Source: Synechococcus sp. JA-3-3Ab
GTDB lineage: Bacteria > Cyanobacteriota > Cyanobacteriia > Thermostichales > Thermostichaceae
Assembly (NCBI RefSeq): GCF_000013205.1
Contig: NC_007775.1
Coordinates: forward strand, 620,001 to 684,000
Direction of reading: 5' to 3'
Length of the DNA: 64,000 nucleotides
In this document: positions 10,010 through 19,824 of the stretch, piece by piece
Layout: every line of letters starts with the position of its first letter
Numbering within the stretch: the stretch's first letter is position 1
Made by a program: the position numbers and the translations under genes
The notes under the pieces: generated by a model
What the model was told of the DNA's origin: nothing
Databases searched by the model: none
The model's input: only the letters and a program-made list of their open reading frames with translations

Positions 10010-11258
10010 CCCTGAGCCTGTTCTGCTCTACCAGAGAACAAAACAGGCCCGAACCTCTAGGCTGGTTTACGACAGCCCCCAAAAGCGCAATCACATTCGC
10101 ACCATTCAAATCCGCATCCCCTTCCCATCCACAGTGCCCACACTTGAACGACTTGCCACTGCGGTAGGATTGCGCAGGATCGGGATGGATGTGCAAACAC
10201 CGGTGGCAGGTCTGCGACGTGTAGGCAGGCGGAACAAGAATCAGAGAAACCCCTGCAACCCTCGCCTTGTATTCCAGAAACTGACGTAGTTGGTAGAACG
10301 CCCAACTGTTGGTTCTGCGCCGTTCGGCCTTGTTGCGCGGCTGTTGATTGACCCTTTCCCGGATCCCTGTCAAGTCTTCCAGAGCAATAGCGCTGTTTGT
10401 CGCCTTTGCCCTAGAGACAATAGCTTTGGAGATGCGATGATTGACCCACGCCTGAAAGCGCCTCTCCTTGCCAGACAGCCGTTGCAACAGTTCTCTGCAT
10501 CTGCGCCGCGAACTGCGTGTGCCCTTACTGGCTTTGCGTTGGAGTGCCGCCCTCAGCTTGGAGTAGTGGTCTCGGATTCGGTTCAACTGCTGTCCATTCC
10601 AGTTATCCCCTTCTGACGTATGGGCAATATCCGTCCTGCCCAAATCCACGCCTAGCACTCTATCCGTGCGTTGCGGTGGGGATGGCTCCGCTTCCACACA
10701 GATCTGAATAGAGTAGGAGCCGTCTTTACGCTTGACCAGAGTGGCAGATTTGGGATTGGAGCCCGCCAGCTGTTCTCTCTGGTAGCGGCCAATCGCCAGC
10801 TCAAAGCGCTCCCGACCCTCCACCGTGGTGAGCGACACCGTCCAGTCTTTCTTGCGGAATGAAAAGATACGTGCATCGTAGGTAACGAACCTACGCTTGA
10901 ACTCTTTAACCGGACGGTTGCGCTGTCTCGCCACTTTGCGAGCGCCTGCCACCCGTCTGCACACCTGTTGAGCCAAGTTACTGGACAAGCCGAACCGGGC
11001 TCGAATCTCGTAGTAGCAAAGGGATTGCAGTTTGACCGCGTTGACGATCTTCTCCGGCGTGTTCTGGTTGACCCAGTTCAATGCCTGCACAAAGACATCC
11101 ATCGTCGCGTCCAATTTGGCGGCTTGCGACTGGGATGCCTTGAGCTTACAGGAGACGGTCAGGACTTGGCTCATAAGTTCATTGTACTTCATCAAAGCGC
11201 ATTCCTCCCGGCACTGACCCTACGGGTACAGTGCGGGGCTCCTGCGATTTCTAGCTGA
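9958..11258 (-). mobile_element. IS200/IS605-type element carrying one intact tnpB
   Basis: Limits come from sequence shared with the miniature element at 51495-51610: the left end (11224-11258) matches it over about 35 bases with two differences, and the right end (9958-9981) matches over 24 bases exactly. The left end forms a hairpin with arms GCACTG and CAGTGC (11213-11236). A small dyad CCGCT/AGCGG lies near the right end. There is no tnpA, so it would need a Y1 transposase in trans. Exact cleavage points cannot be fixed from one copy; flanking bases do not show a clear shared target. Confidence 0.75.
9981..11195 (-). CDS. tnpB: TnpB-family RNA-guided nuclease of an IS605-type element
   Basis: The 404-residue protein has the RuvC-like residues of TnpB: D184 in VLGVDLGRTD, E273 in ALEDLTGI and the GDADLNGAN motif (D360/D362). 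The zinc ribbon is complete, with C330-X2-C333 and C352-X2-C355. The frame is uninterrupted, so the protein may be active. In this family TnpB is guided by an omega RNA that overlaps the 3' end of the gene and reads out through the right end of the element. Here that would place a guide in the nitrate-reductase-associated gene at 9957 and below (minus strand). No tnpA accompanies it. Activity is inferred from the intact motifs only. Confidence 0.9.
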   Translation of the reverse strand: MMKYNELMSQVLTVSCKLKASQSQAAKLDATMDVFVQALNWVNQNTPEKIVNAVKLQSLCYYEIRARFGLSSNLAQQVCRRVAGARKVARQRNRPVKEFKRRFVTYDARIFSFRKKDWTVSLTTVEGRERFELAIGRYQREQLAGSNPKSATLVKRKDGSYSIQICVEAEPSPPQRTDRVLGVDLGRTDIAHTSEGDNWNGQQLNRIRDHYSKLRAALQRKASKGTRSSRRRCRELLQRLSGKERRFQAWVNHRISKAIVSRAKATNSAIALEDLTGIRERVNQQPRNKAERRRTNSWAFYQLRQFLEYKARVAGVSLILVPPAYTSQTCHRCLHIHPDPAQSYRSGKSFKCGHCGWEGDADLNGANVIALLGAVVNQPRGSGLFCSLVEQNRLRATESPLRTA

Positions 11259-11634
11259 ATCTATTTGAGAGAGATAGCCTCCTCTGCCATGCGCTGCCCC
11301 AGACGACCACCCCCAACCCCTCTTCCACCCTGGGAGAGGAAATGCCTGCTCTAGGGGATCCGGGTCCGCAACAGTTCAAGTGGGCTAATGGGGGATCCCC
11401 CTCGAGAGGGGAGAGACTCAGCTCAGCAATATCCGTGCCTAGTCAAAGCAGAGGGCTATTGTTAAGGAATCTAAAGTAAAGTTGAGCTTTTGATATCACT
11501 GTTGCCGTCTTGTTACCGAAAGCGCTATCGTCTAAGCATCAAAGCTTTTTTCAAAGCTGCTTTATGGGCCCTGGAGGAGCGACCCCTCTGGGGCTTCTTC
11601 CATCCGGCTGCAGCTGAGAGGGCAAGGGATGGCT
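11259..11634. other. Intergenic stretch without a gene
   Basis: I see no credible coding frame between the left end of the tnpB element and purD. It holds GGATCC-core palindromes (near 11358 and 11393), CT-rich direct stretches resembling the pyrimidine-rich repeat near 59826, and a possible hairpin around 11567-11600 (GCCCTGGAGG ... CCTCTGGGGC) beyond the purD stop. Confidence 0.5.
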
Positions 11635-12930
11635 TTATGGGGTAGGGATCACTCCTCGGCGGACGGCAGGCCCCAGGGCGTGGCTGCCGATGTCAAAACG
11701 GTAGTAGGCCTTGGGAAACTGCACTTGCTCCACAGCTGCGTAGGCTTGGCGCAGGGCCTCGGATAGGGTTGCCCCTTGGCCGGTAAGACAGAGAACGCGC
11801 CCGCCATCGCTCAGGAGCTGCTTGCCTGCCTGGCGGGTACCCGCATGAAACACCAACGCCCCCGTGGTGGCAGCTGCATCCAAGCCGGAGATGGGGATCC
11901 CTCGCTCGTAGGCATCGGGATAGCCTGGGGCTGCCATCACCACGCAGGCGGCATAGCCGGGTTTCCATTTGAGCTGGATTTGGGCCAGCCGTCCTTCTAT
12001 ACAGGCCAGCAGCACCTCGTCCAAAGGGTTTTCCAGCAAGGGCAGGAGGACTTGAGCCTCTGGATCCCCAAAGCGGCAGTTGTACTCCAACACGTAGGGA
12101 TCCCCACTGGGCGTGATCATCAAACCGGCATAGATCACCCCCTGGTAGCGGATGCCCCGCCGTTGCAAAGCCTCCAGGGTGGGATCCAGGATCTGGGTTT
12201 GGATGCGGGCCAACCCTTCTGGAGTGACCAGGTGATCCGCAGGGGCATGAGCTCCCATGCCGCCGGTGTTGGGGCCAGTATCGCCCTCGCCAAGGCGCTT
12301 GTAGTCCTGGGCAGGTGGCAGCGGCACACAGATCTGGCCATCGGTTAGAGCCAAAACCGACACCTCCTGGCCGGGGATAAACTCCTCGATCAGCACCTGA
12401 TCGCCCGGCTTGGCCAGGGCTGCTTCCAGGGCTTGCACGGCTTCTTCCCGGTTTTGGGCAACGGTTACCCCCTTGCCGGCAGCCAGCCCATCTTTTTTGA
12501 TCACCACGGGGTAGCTGCGAGAATTCAGGTGGGCCAGCGCCTCCGACAAGTCGGCAAAGCCTACCGCCGGAGCCGTAGGGATCCCTGCTTCCTGCATCAG
12601 TTGCTTGGCCCAGAGCTTGCTTCCCTCCAGTTGGGCGGCGGCGCGACTGGGGCCAAAAATGGGCAGCCCCGCTGCCTGAAAGGCGTCCACAATTCCCTCC
12701 ACCAGGGGCAGCTCCGGCCCCACCACCGTCAGGCGGATCCCCTGCACGGTAGCAAATCGCACCAGCCCCTCGATGTCGGTGGCCGCCAAAGCCACTGATT
12801 GGCAGCGGGGCATCTGCTGGGCGCCGCCGTTGCCAGGTGCCCAGTAGACCCGAGTAATCTGGGGAGACTGCAGCAGCTTCCAGGCCAGAGCGTGTTCCCG
12901 TCCCCCGGAGCCGATGACCAAAGCCTGCAT
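11635..12930 (-). CDS. purD: Phosphoribosylamine-glycine ligase (GAR synthetase)
   Basis: Second step of purine synthesis: joins glycine to 5-phosphoribosylamine using ATP. The 431-residue product has the PurD N-terminus (MQALVIGSGGREHALAWKL), the ATP-grasp region (VIKKDGLAAGKGV) and the metal-binding stretch EYNCRFGDPEAQ. Length is normal for the family. The gene reads away from the tnpB element and towards it at its 3' end, with 376 bases between. The other purine genes in the window (purN, purQ, purS) lie elsewhere, so there is no purine operon here. Confidence 0.96.
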   Translation of the reverse strand: MQALVIGSGGREHALAWKLLQSPQITRVYWAPGNGGAQQMPRCQSVALAATDIEGLVRFATVQGIRLTVVGPELPLVEGIVDAFQAAGLPIFGPSRAAAQLEGSKLWAKQLMQEAGIPTAPAVGFADLSEALAHLNSRSYPVVIKKDGLAAGKGVTVAQNREEAVQALEAALAKPGDQVLIEEFIPGQEVSVLALTDGQICVPLPPAQDYKRLGEGDTGPNTGGMGAHAPADHLVTPEGLARIQTQILDPTLEALQRRGIRYQGVIYAGLMITPSGDPYVLEYNCRFGDPEAQVLLPLLENPLDEVLLACIEGRLAQIQLKWKPGYAACVVMAAPGYPDAYERGIPISGLDAAATTGALVFHAGTRQAGKQLLSDGGRVLCLTGQGATLSEALRQAYAAVEQVQFPKAYYRFDIGSHALGPAVRRGVIPTP

Positions 12931-13055
12931 TGTGCTATCTCACTTTGTAAACGCCTTGTAAACGCCGCTCTTGTAAACGCCGCTTGGTTATTTTGGGATC
13001 CTTCCCGAACATTCCCCATTAGACCATGTTCCCAAGGGGTTTCAGAGGATCCAGG

Positions 13056-14246
13056 CTAGTTTGACCTCAGGGGACGGCCCCGCCAAGTCCAGTTGCGCCC
13101 GCTGGTGGTGCGGATGGCAGAAGCCAAGATGATAGCCGCCGTCACCCAGCCTCCCACCGCCGTCAGCCACCAGTAGCGCAGGGGCAGGTGGGCCCAACGC
13201 CACAGAAGCAGGCGGATGACCCCTTGGCCCAGGATCCCGGCCAGGCTGGCCGCCAAGACCTGCAGGGATCCGGTGGCCAAGGCCAAGATCAACCCCAGCC
13301 AAGGCAAGCTGCAGAGGCCCAAGACCGTGACCATTGCCAACACGGCCAAGGCCCAGTTGCGCTCCAGGCCCAGGAACCAGTTTTTCGTCCACCCTTCCCA
13401 GAGGGCGGCCCCATTGGCGTACATGCGGCTGCGCACCCGCGGCCCCCCCAGGCAGATCTGCAGGCCGAGGCCGGCCGCTTTGATGCGCTGTCCCAGCGCC
13501 ACATCCTCGATGACCACCTCGGCCACGCCGGCGTGTCCGCCCACTTGCTCGTAGGCGGAGCGGCGAAACAGCATGAACGGCCCGAAGGCAAAGGCTTTGG
13601 GGTTGTCGGGATCGTTCACGGCGGCAAAGTCGTAGCCTGCCGCCAAGATGACCATCATGATGGGCTGCACCAGCCACTCGGCCAGGCAGCCGCACACCAA
13701 CTGCGGCCCCACGCTTACCAGGCCGCTGCCGCTTGCCAGCAAATGTCCTAAGGCGGCTTCGATGGCTCCACTTTCCAGCCGCACGTCGCAGTCGAGAAAG
13801 AGCAGGTAGTCGGGGGGATCAGGCTGGGCGGCTAGGGCGGCAACGGCTTGGGCACAGGCCCAGTTTTTGCCCACCCAGGTCTGGCCTTGGGGGCGGGGAT
13901 CCCCTTTGAGCAGGTGCAGCCGCGGATCCTGTCGCTTGGCGGCCAGTCCCTGGGCCAGCTCCCAGGTGGCATCGGTGGAGTCGTCGTCCACCAGCCACAC
14001 TTGCAAGGGGGCGGCGGTGCTGTCCAGGATGCTGCTCAGGCAGCCCACCACGTTCTCCGCTTCGTTGTAGGCGGGCACGATCACCGCCAGCCGCTCCATG
14101 GCCGCTGCCACTGCTGCCGCTTGCTCCGGCGAGGGATCCCTCAGCCAGGGGGAGGCCCGCAGCGCCCGCCACAGCCGCAGCGCCACCAACGCAATGGCCA
14201 GGGCCGTCGGCGCCAACACCCCCGCCAGGATCTCCGGGATCCCCAC
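13056..14246 (-). CDS. Membrane-associated family 2 glycosyltransferase
   Basis: The 396-residue product is a GT-A fold glycosyltransferase: PAYNEAENVVGCL near residue 57, VDDDSTDAT, the metal-binding DCDVR, and VVIEDVALGQRIK, which matches the ED base motif of processive-type enzymes. One N-terminal and three or four C-terminal hydrophobic segments place it in a membrane. It resembles the hopanoid-associated HpnB and carotenoid CruC groups in layout, but I cannot assign a donor or acceptor. It is 125 bases upstream of purD in the same direction and tail-to-head with the HD hydrolase gene, 67 bases away. Confidence 0.8.
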   Translation of the reverse strand: MGIPEILAGVLAPTALAIALVALRLWRALRASPWLRDPSPEQAAAVAAAMERLAVIVPAYNEAENVVGCLSSILDSTAAPLQVWLVDDDSTDATWELAQGLAAKRQDPRLHLLKGDPRPQGQTWVGKNWACAQAVAALAAQPDPPDYLLFLDCDVRLESGAIEAALGHLLASGSGLVSVGPQLVCGCLAEWLVQPIMMVILAAGYDFAAVNDPDNPKAFAFGPFMLFRRSAYEQVGGHAGVAEVVIEDVALGQRIKAAGLGLQICLGGPRVRSRMYANGAALWEGWTKNWFLGLERNWALAVLAMVTVLGLCSLPWLGLILALATGSLQVLAASLAGILGQGVIRLLLWRWAHLPLRYWWLTAVGGWVTAAIILASAIRTTSGRNWTWRGRPLRSN

Positions 14247-14312
14247 GCTTGCTTCCCTCGCTTAGATACGAACGGCTTTGCCCATGCCCTGGCCCTAGGA
14301 TCTCCCAATCCT

Positions 14313-15602
14313 CTAAGCAGACAGCGCCCCTTCTACGATATCGCTGTAGGGGCGGGGAAAGATCAGCCAAACCTGGCTTTGCGTTTCCACCAAAGCCCGC
14401 ACCAGCGGCGAGAGCTGGGCAATTTCTGCGTAGCCGTCTTCGGTTTTGAGCTGGATCCCTTGGTCGTAAAAGCTGTAGCCCTGGACGTGGGCGGAGCGGA
14501 TTCCCAGATAGCTTTCTGGATCCAAGCCATCTCGCTGCATCTTCTGGCTTAGAGTTGCCACCAGCTCTTGGCGTCGCTCGGCTGGCAAGCGGGTGAGGTT
14601 GCGGGCTTTGAACAGATCCCGCTCCAGGTAGCGCCGCGCCAGATCCGCCAAGATGGGATCCTTCCCCACCATAGCCCAAAAGCGGAAAGGGTAGCTGAAC
14701 ATCACATCGTCAGCGGCCAGGTAGAGGGGCAAAGGCAGCTCGAAGGGATCCCCCTTTTGCGCCGCCAGCGCGGCCCAGCACCAGGCGCTCAGGATGGGAT
14801 CCAACTCGATCTCCCCCTTTTGCAAAAGGATCTGGGCCCGCTTGAAGAGGCGATCCAAAATGAAGCGGGCGCAGAGGCTCTTGGGGTGCTGGTAGACCTG
14901 GGTGTACATGAAGTAGCGCACCACCAGGTAATGTTCGATGGCTCCCAGGCCTTTGCGGGCGGGAATGGAGAGGGATCCCGTCTCCGGGTCGTAGTCCAAC
15001 ACCGTGAGGATGCGATCCAGATCCAGGTGGCCGTATTGGGCGCCGGTGAGCAGGCTGTCGCGCATGAGGTAATCAAAACGGTCGCAGTCCAGTTGGCTGG
15101 CAATGAGCTGCCCCACCAGCGGCAGGGGGAAGCGTTTCTGCCACACCTGCTCCAGTTGAGCGGGCAGTTGCGGGTCGAACTCCGCCAGAAGAGTCGCCAC
15201 CTGGGGATCCTCGCGTACAATGCGGGCCGTCCAGACCTCATGGCGGCAGCCAAAAATCTCCTCCCCTGCATGGCTAAAAGGAGGGTGCCCAATGTCGTGC
15301 AGCAGGGCGGCAACCAGGGTAACGGCGCGGTAGGGGCGCAGCTCCGGGTAGCGGCGGGCCAACTTGTCGAGCAGCCGCCGCGTAACCTGCAGCACCCCCA
15401 CCGAGTGGGTAAAGCGGGATCCCTCGGCCCCGTGGAAGGTCAAAAAAGCGGTGTCCAACTGGCGGATGCGGCGCAGGCGTTGGAAGGCCGGTGTGTCGAT
15501 GAGGCGAATCAGCAGCGCCTCAACCGGATCCCCGCCATCCAGGCTGATGGCGCCGTGCAGGGGATCGTGGTAGGTGCGGGACTTGCAAAAGCGCAGCGCC
15601 AT
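14313..15602 (-). CDS. HD-superfamily phosphohydrolase
   Basis: The 429-residue protein has the HD metal site: H66 in RFTHSVGV, H102-D103 in LLHDIGHPPFSH, and later DCDRFDYLMRDS, the pattern of the dGTPase/SAMHD1-like branch (YHDPLHG near the start). Expected activity is on nucleotide triphosphates, but the substrate is not known. The start at 15602 was chosen because the conserved sequence begins there and GGTGGGAG precedes it closely; an in-frame upstream start at 15707 would add 35 unrelated residues and overlap the divergent lipoprotein gene. Confidence 0.82.
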   Translation of the reverse strand: MALRFCKSRTYHDPLHGAISLDGGDPVEALLIRLIDTPAFQRLRRIRQLDTAFLTFHGAEGSRFTHSVGVLQVTRRLLDKLARRYPELRPYRAVTLVAALLHDIGHPPFSHAGEEIFGCRHEVWTARIVREDPQVATLLAEFDPQLPAQLEQVWQKRFPLPLVGQLIASQLDCDRFDYLMRDSLLTGAQYGHLDLDRILTVLDYDPETGSLSIPARKGLGAIEHYLVVRYFMYTQVYQHPKSLCARFILDRLFKRAQILLQKGEIELDPILSAWCWAALAAQKGDPFELPLPLYLAADDVMFSYPFRFWAMVGKDPILADLARRYLERDLFKARNLTRLPAERRQELVATLSQKMQRDGLDPESYLGIRSAHVQGYSFYDQGIQLKTEDGYAEIAQLSPLVRALVETQSQVWLIFPRPYSDIVEGALSA

Positions 15603-15726
15603 ACTCCCACCATACTCGCCGATTGGCCGATCTTTGGTTAGCCTGTCTGGGGGGCTTCCCGCCCGGCCCGACCCCTGCCCAGTCTTTCCAAAGCTACCCC
15701 CTTGCACCTGCTTTCTTTGCCGACAG

Positions 15727-16782
15727 ATGCAAGCGTCCAGATACCGAAAAAACCGACCTCCAGACCCTCAGACGGCTGGGCTGCTCCTCCTCTCAATCCT
15801 AATTTTGCTGCTCGGATCAGGGCTAGCCGCCTGTTCTGCCGCTTCGAAATCCCCTCTGCCTGCTGTGCCCGGCCCACCCGCCCTCACCCGCTACGTTGCC
15901 CTGGGAGCCAGCGATGCCGTCGGCTTCAACGCCTCCATCTCCTGCGATGGCCCGGCCAACGCGGCCGGCACCCGTCCGCAGCGCTCAGAACCCCTGGACT
16001 GCCCCAATGGAACGGGGTATGTCCCTCGCCTGGCCCGCCTGCTGCCCGGCCCGGTGGAGCTCATCAACTTGGGCCGCTCGGGAGCGGTGCTCAGCCCGGC
16101 CATGCAAGCCCTGCGGGAAGGGATCCCGGCCAACCTGCTCCAGGATCAAGTGCCGCGCATCCCTCCCAATGCTGACCTAATCACCATCTGGGTGGGCGGC
16201 AACGACACCAACGCCATTGTTTTTGCCGCCGCCCAACGGGCCCTGCAGGGGGAGGATCCCTTGCCCTTTGTCGAGCGCCAGATCCAACAATTTGCCGCCG
16301 ACTACCAAACCCTGCTGCAGGCGGTGCACGCCCGCGCCCCCCAAGCCCGCCTGGCAGTGGCCAACCTGCCCAACTTTGCCCTGATCCCCTTGGGCCAGCA
16401 GCAGCCCAGCAGCCTGCGCCGACTGCTGGCTCTGGTCTCCGTCGGCCTCAGCCAACGGGCCATCAACCCCTTGAGCCAGCAAGGGATCCCGGTGGTGGAC
16501 TTGCTCTGCGATCCCCGCTCCTACCGCCGCGAATCCTTCTTTCCCGGCCCGCTGGCCGACGGCTTCCACCCCAACGACCGGGGCTACGCCGACCTGGCCG
16601 AGGCCTTCCTGAGAGCCCTGCAGCAGCCCGTTCCGCCCCAAAACCGCTGCCCGCCCTTTAGCGACGTGGGATCCCTTTCTCCCGAAGCGTTGGCCGCCCT
16701 TGGCAAGGCAGAGCTCTCTTCCAGCAGCTTTCCGGCAGCAGAGCTCAACCCCCCCGGCCTAGGGAAGAAGGAGGAGACCTGA
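15727..16782 (+). CDS. SGNH/GDSL-type hydrolase lipoprotein
   Basis: Predicted secreted esterase or lipase-like enzyme anchored by a lipid. The 351-residue product starts with a signal peptide (LLLLSILILLLGSG) and a lipobox LAAC at residues 33-36. The SGNH blocks are visible: the Ser in GASDAVGF, Gly in LINLGRSGA, Asn in VGGNDTN and the Asp-His pair in DGFHPND. I chose the ATG at 15727 because it sits just before the signal peptide; an earlier in-frame start exists at 15574 but would bury it. Substrate unknown. It converges on the ribonuclease J gene with a 17-base gap. Confidence 0.8.
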   Translation: MQASRYRKNRPPDPQTAGLLLLSILILLLGSGLAACSAASKSPLPAVPGPPALTRYVALGASDAVGFNASISCDGPANAAGTRPQRSEPLDCPNGTGYVPRLARLLPGPVELINLGRSGAVLSPAMQALREGIPANLLQDQVPRIPPNADLITIWVGGNDTNAIVFAAAQRALQGEDPLPFVERQIQQFAADYQTLLQAVHARAPQARLAVANLPNFALIPLGQQQPSSLRRLLALVSVGLSQRAINPLSQQGIPVVDLLCDPRSYRRESFFPGPLADGFHPNDRGYADLAEAFLRALQQPVPPQNRCPPFSDVGSLSPEALAALGKAELSSSSFPAAELNPPGLGKKEET

Positions 16783-16799
16783 GCGCCAGCCACCGGGTC

Positions 16800-18650
16800 T
16801 TACGAAGCCGCCACCGCCGCCGAGGAGCGCCGCCGCCGCCCCAGGGCTATCCGTTCCTGTTCTGTCTTCGTCTCCCCTGTGGGCAGAGCAGTTACAGGTA
16901 CAGACTCCTCCTCAGGCGATTGCACAAAAACCAGCACCGTCGGCTTGCCGGGCAACTGTTCCCGCACAAAGCGGCGCACCACCCGCTCCACTTCTGCCTT
17001 GAGGCCGGCCCAGTCAATATCCAGCCTGCCCCGCTCCAGCGAGCGGGCAAAGCGCGGCCAAGCTTGCTTGAGGGTGTCCTCCAGCAGGGGTTTCAGGTCG
17101 GATCCCTTGAGAGAGGTGCCCTCGCCTGCTAGGCCCAAGCTTTGCACCTGCGGCGTGCAGAGCAACTGGCCCCTGCCATCCAAGCTGATCACCACCGTCA
17201 GCATGCCATCTTTGGCCATCTGCTGGCGCTCTTGCAGCATCTCGTCCATCACCACCCCATCGTGGGAAGCGGCGATCATCTGCAGGCCAGAAGGCACTTT
17301 GTCTACAATGGCAATGCGCTCCTGGTTCACCTCCACCACATCGCCGTTGCCGATGATCACGATGTTTTCCCGCGGGATCCCCATGCTCATCGCCGTTTCG
17401 GCGTGCTTGACGAGCATGCGGTACTCCCCGTGGGTAGGAACAAAGAACTTGGGGCGCGTGAGGGCGATCATCAGCTTTTGGTCTTCCTGACAGCCGTGGC
17501 CGGAGACGTGTAGCCCCTTGTCCTTGCCGTAGATGACATCGGCTCCCAGCTCCATCAGCTTGTCGATGACCCGCGTTACTGCGAGCGTGTTGCCGGGAAT
17601 GGGGTTGGCCGACCAAATCACCGTGTCTCCTGGCTTGATCTGCAACTGCGGATGCTCGCCGTTGGCAATGCGGGTCAGAGCAGCCAGCGGCTCGCCTTGG
17701 GATCCCGTGGTGAGGATGATCACTTTGTCGTCCGGCAGGCTGTTGATGACATGCATCGGCTGCAGCGTCTCGTCCTTGCAGCGGATGTAGCCCAGGCGCC
17801 GCGCGTGAGCCACCACGTTCAACATCGAGCGCCCCAGCAAAGACACCACCCGGCCCTGCTGCTCAGCAATCTGCAACACCAAGTTGAGGCGATGTACCGA
17901 AGAAGCGAAGGTAGTGATGATCACCCGTCCCTTGGCTCCCGCAATCGCCTTGGTAAGGCCTGGCACTACCGAGGCTTCGGAAGGAGTAAACCCGGGCACC
18001 TCGGCGTTGGTGGAGTCGCTAATCAGACACAGCACCCCCTTTTCCCCGTGCTCGGCCAGCCGCTGCAGGTCGAAGCGCTCCCCATCCACCGGTGTGTGGT
18101 CGATCTTGAAGTCGCCCGTCTGGATGACAACACCCACCGGCGTGTGCAGAGCCACCGTGAAGCTGTCGGGAAAAGAGTGGGTATTGCGGATGAATTCGGC
18201 AAAAAAGTTCTTGCTCAGGGGCACGATATCTCGCGGCCCGACCGGGCGCAATTCTGTGCGGTTCAACAGCCCCACCTCGCGCAGCTTGTCCTCCAGCAGC
18301 GCCAGCGCCAAACGCGGGCCATAGATAACCGGAATGTCGAATTCTCGTAGGTGATACGGGATCCCGCCAATGTGATCTTCGTGGCCGTGGGTAACTACCA
18401 TCCCCCGCACCTTGTCCCGGTTTTGCTTGATGTAGGTCATGTCCGGCAGCACGATGTTGATGCCGTGCATGCTCTCATCGGGAAAAGCCAAACCGGCATC
18501 CAGCAGGATGATGTCATCCTCGTAGCGGAAGGCCCAGGTGTTTTTGCCGATCTCCCGCTCGCCTCCTAGCGGGATCATCTGCAGAGAGGAAGTGGGCTTA
18601 GCTGCCGAAGCCGCAGGACGGGAAGCGATCGAAGTAGGTGGTGTTGGCAT
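16800..18650 (-). CDS. rnj: Ribonuclease J
   Basis: Metallo-beta-lactamase type ribonuclease with 5'-3' exonuclease and endonuclease activity in RNA decay and rRNA processing. The 616-residue product has the zinc motif HGHEDHIGG (H88, H90, D92, H93), the beta-CASP region, and the C-terminal domain seen in RNase J. A Ser/Ala-rich leader of about 25 residues precedes the conserved start (MIPLGGEREIGKNT). It is downstream of dapA in the same direction with 253 bases between them, an arrangement known in other bacteria. Confidence 0.94.
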   Translation of the reverse strand: MPTPPTSIASRPAASAAKPTSSLQMIPLGGEREIGKNTWAFRYEDDIILLDAGLAFPDESMHGINIVLPDMTYIKQNRDKVRGMVVTHGHEDHIGGIPYHLREFDIPVIYGPRLALALLEDKLREVGLLNRTELRPVGPRDIVPLSKNFFAEFIRNTHSFPDSFTVALHTPVGVVIQTGDFKIDHTPVDGERFDLQRLAEHGEKGVLCLISDSTNAEVPGFTPSEASVVPGLTKAIAGAKGRVIITTFASSVHRLNLVLQIAEQQGRVVSLLGRSMLNVVAHARRLGYIRCKDETLQPMHVINSLPDDKVIILTTGSQGEPLAALTRIANGEHPQLQIKPGDTVIWSANPIPGNTLAVTRVIDKLMELGADVIYGKDKGLHVSGHGCQEDQKLMIALTRPKFFVPTHGEYRMLVKHAETAMSMGIPRENIVIIGNGDVVEVNQERIAIVDKVPSGLQMIAASHDGVVMDEMLQERQQMAKDGMLTVVISLDGRGQLLCTPQVQSLGLAGEGTSLKGSDLKPLLEDTLKQAWPRFARSLERGRLDIDWAGLKAEVERVVRRFVREQLPGKPTVLVFVQSPEEESVPVTALPTGETKTEQERIALGRRRRSSAAVAAS

Positions 18651-18903
18651 ACTAGCTTTAGATCCTCAACAGTGACAGTCAAACAACAGACGAAAACTGG
18701 TATAGACAAATCCCAGCAAACTTACCCGCAAGGTCATAGGTAAAAGGCGGATTCCGCTGTTGCAATTTACCTCTTTCCCAGTTGGGAAAAAGCAAAAATT
18801 AGAAGGAAAACTGTCTTAATCACAGCTCAAACGCCACAGAAGACCCCCTAACCCTTAAAAAACTCTCGTCATGGTAAAGGTAAAACCTAAGAAAATAATC
18901 GAA

Positions 18904-19824
18904 TCATGAAGCCTTCGCCGTCCTTCGTTCGGATCCCTGCGCTTCAGCCAGGAGGCCCATTTCTTGCAGCACTTGCCGTAAAACCTGTAAAGAACCGCCC
19001 TGGAGAGGCACCAGCGGAGGGCGCACCTGCCCCACTAGCCAACCCTGCATCTCTAGCGCTGCTTTGATCGGAACAGGGTTGGTCTCAATAAACAAAGCCT
19101 TAAACAGCGGAAACAGACGCAAATGATAAGTCAAGGCTTGGTCGTGTTGTCCCCTGCTGTAGCTTTGAATCAATTCCTGCAGTTGCGGCCCAACTAAGTG
19201 GCTAGCTACACTGACCACACCGCTGCCTCCCAAAGATAGGATCGGCAATGTCAGAGAGTCATCTCCTGAGTAGATGCCGAAATGTGAGGGAGTGAGCCGC
19301 CGAATTTCCGAGACTGCGTCCATTATACCACTAGCTTCCTTGATGGCGACAATCGTTTCCAACTCCGCCAATTTCGCCACAGTTTCCGGCTGCAGGCTCA
19401 CCCCCGTCCGACCAGGAATGTTGTAGAGCATGATGGGCAGGTCGCTGGCTTGGGCGATCGCCTTAAAGTGCTGATAGAGGCCAGCTTGGGTGGGTTTGTT
19501 GTAGTAGGGCACCACCTGTAAAGAGCCATCCAAGCCCAATTGGGCAGCTTTTTTGGTGGCTTCAATGGCTTCGCGGGTGGAGTTGGATCCCGTCCCGGCG
19601 ATAACTTTAGCCCGACCGGCCACCGCATCTCGCACCACGCGGAACAGTTCGTACTCCTCTTGCCAGGTTAGGGTGGGAGACTCGCCGGTGGTGCCACAGA
19701 CCACGAGACCATCGCTGCCATGGGTTACCAAGTAATCGGCCAAACGAGCGGCTTCTTCGTAGTTAAGCTCCCCCTCAGGTGTAAAGGGAGTCACCATTGC
19801 CGTCAGCACGCGACCGAAATTCAC
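18904..19824 (-). CDS. dapA: 4-hydroxy-tetrahydrodipicolinate synthase
   Basis: Condenses pyruvate and aspartate semialdehyde in the lysine/diaminopimelate pathway. Motifs: GTTGESPTL, the Tyr in [15 protein letters not shown], and the Schiff-base Lys in [10 protein letters not shown] chose the GTG at 19824 because GGGGAGAGG lies 6 bases upstream and the product (306 residues, [14 protein letters not shown]) then has the family length; in-frame starts further up (19881, 19860) add residues with no similarity. It is followed by rnj. Confidence 0.94.

Noticed and set aside
14568-15641. 357-codon open frame antisense to the HD hydrolase gene
   Set aside because: It overlaps a gene with a full HD motif set; no family match, no ribosome binding site.
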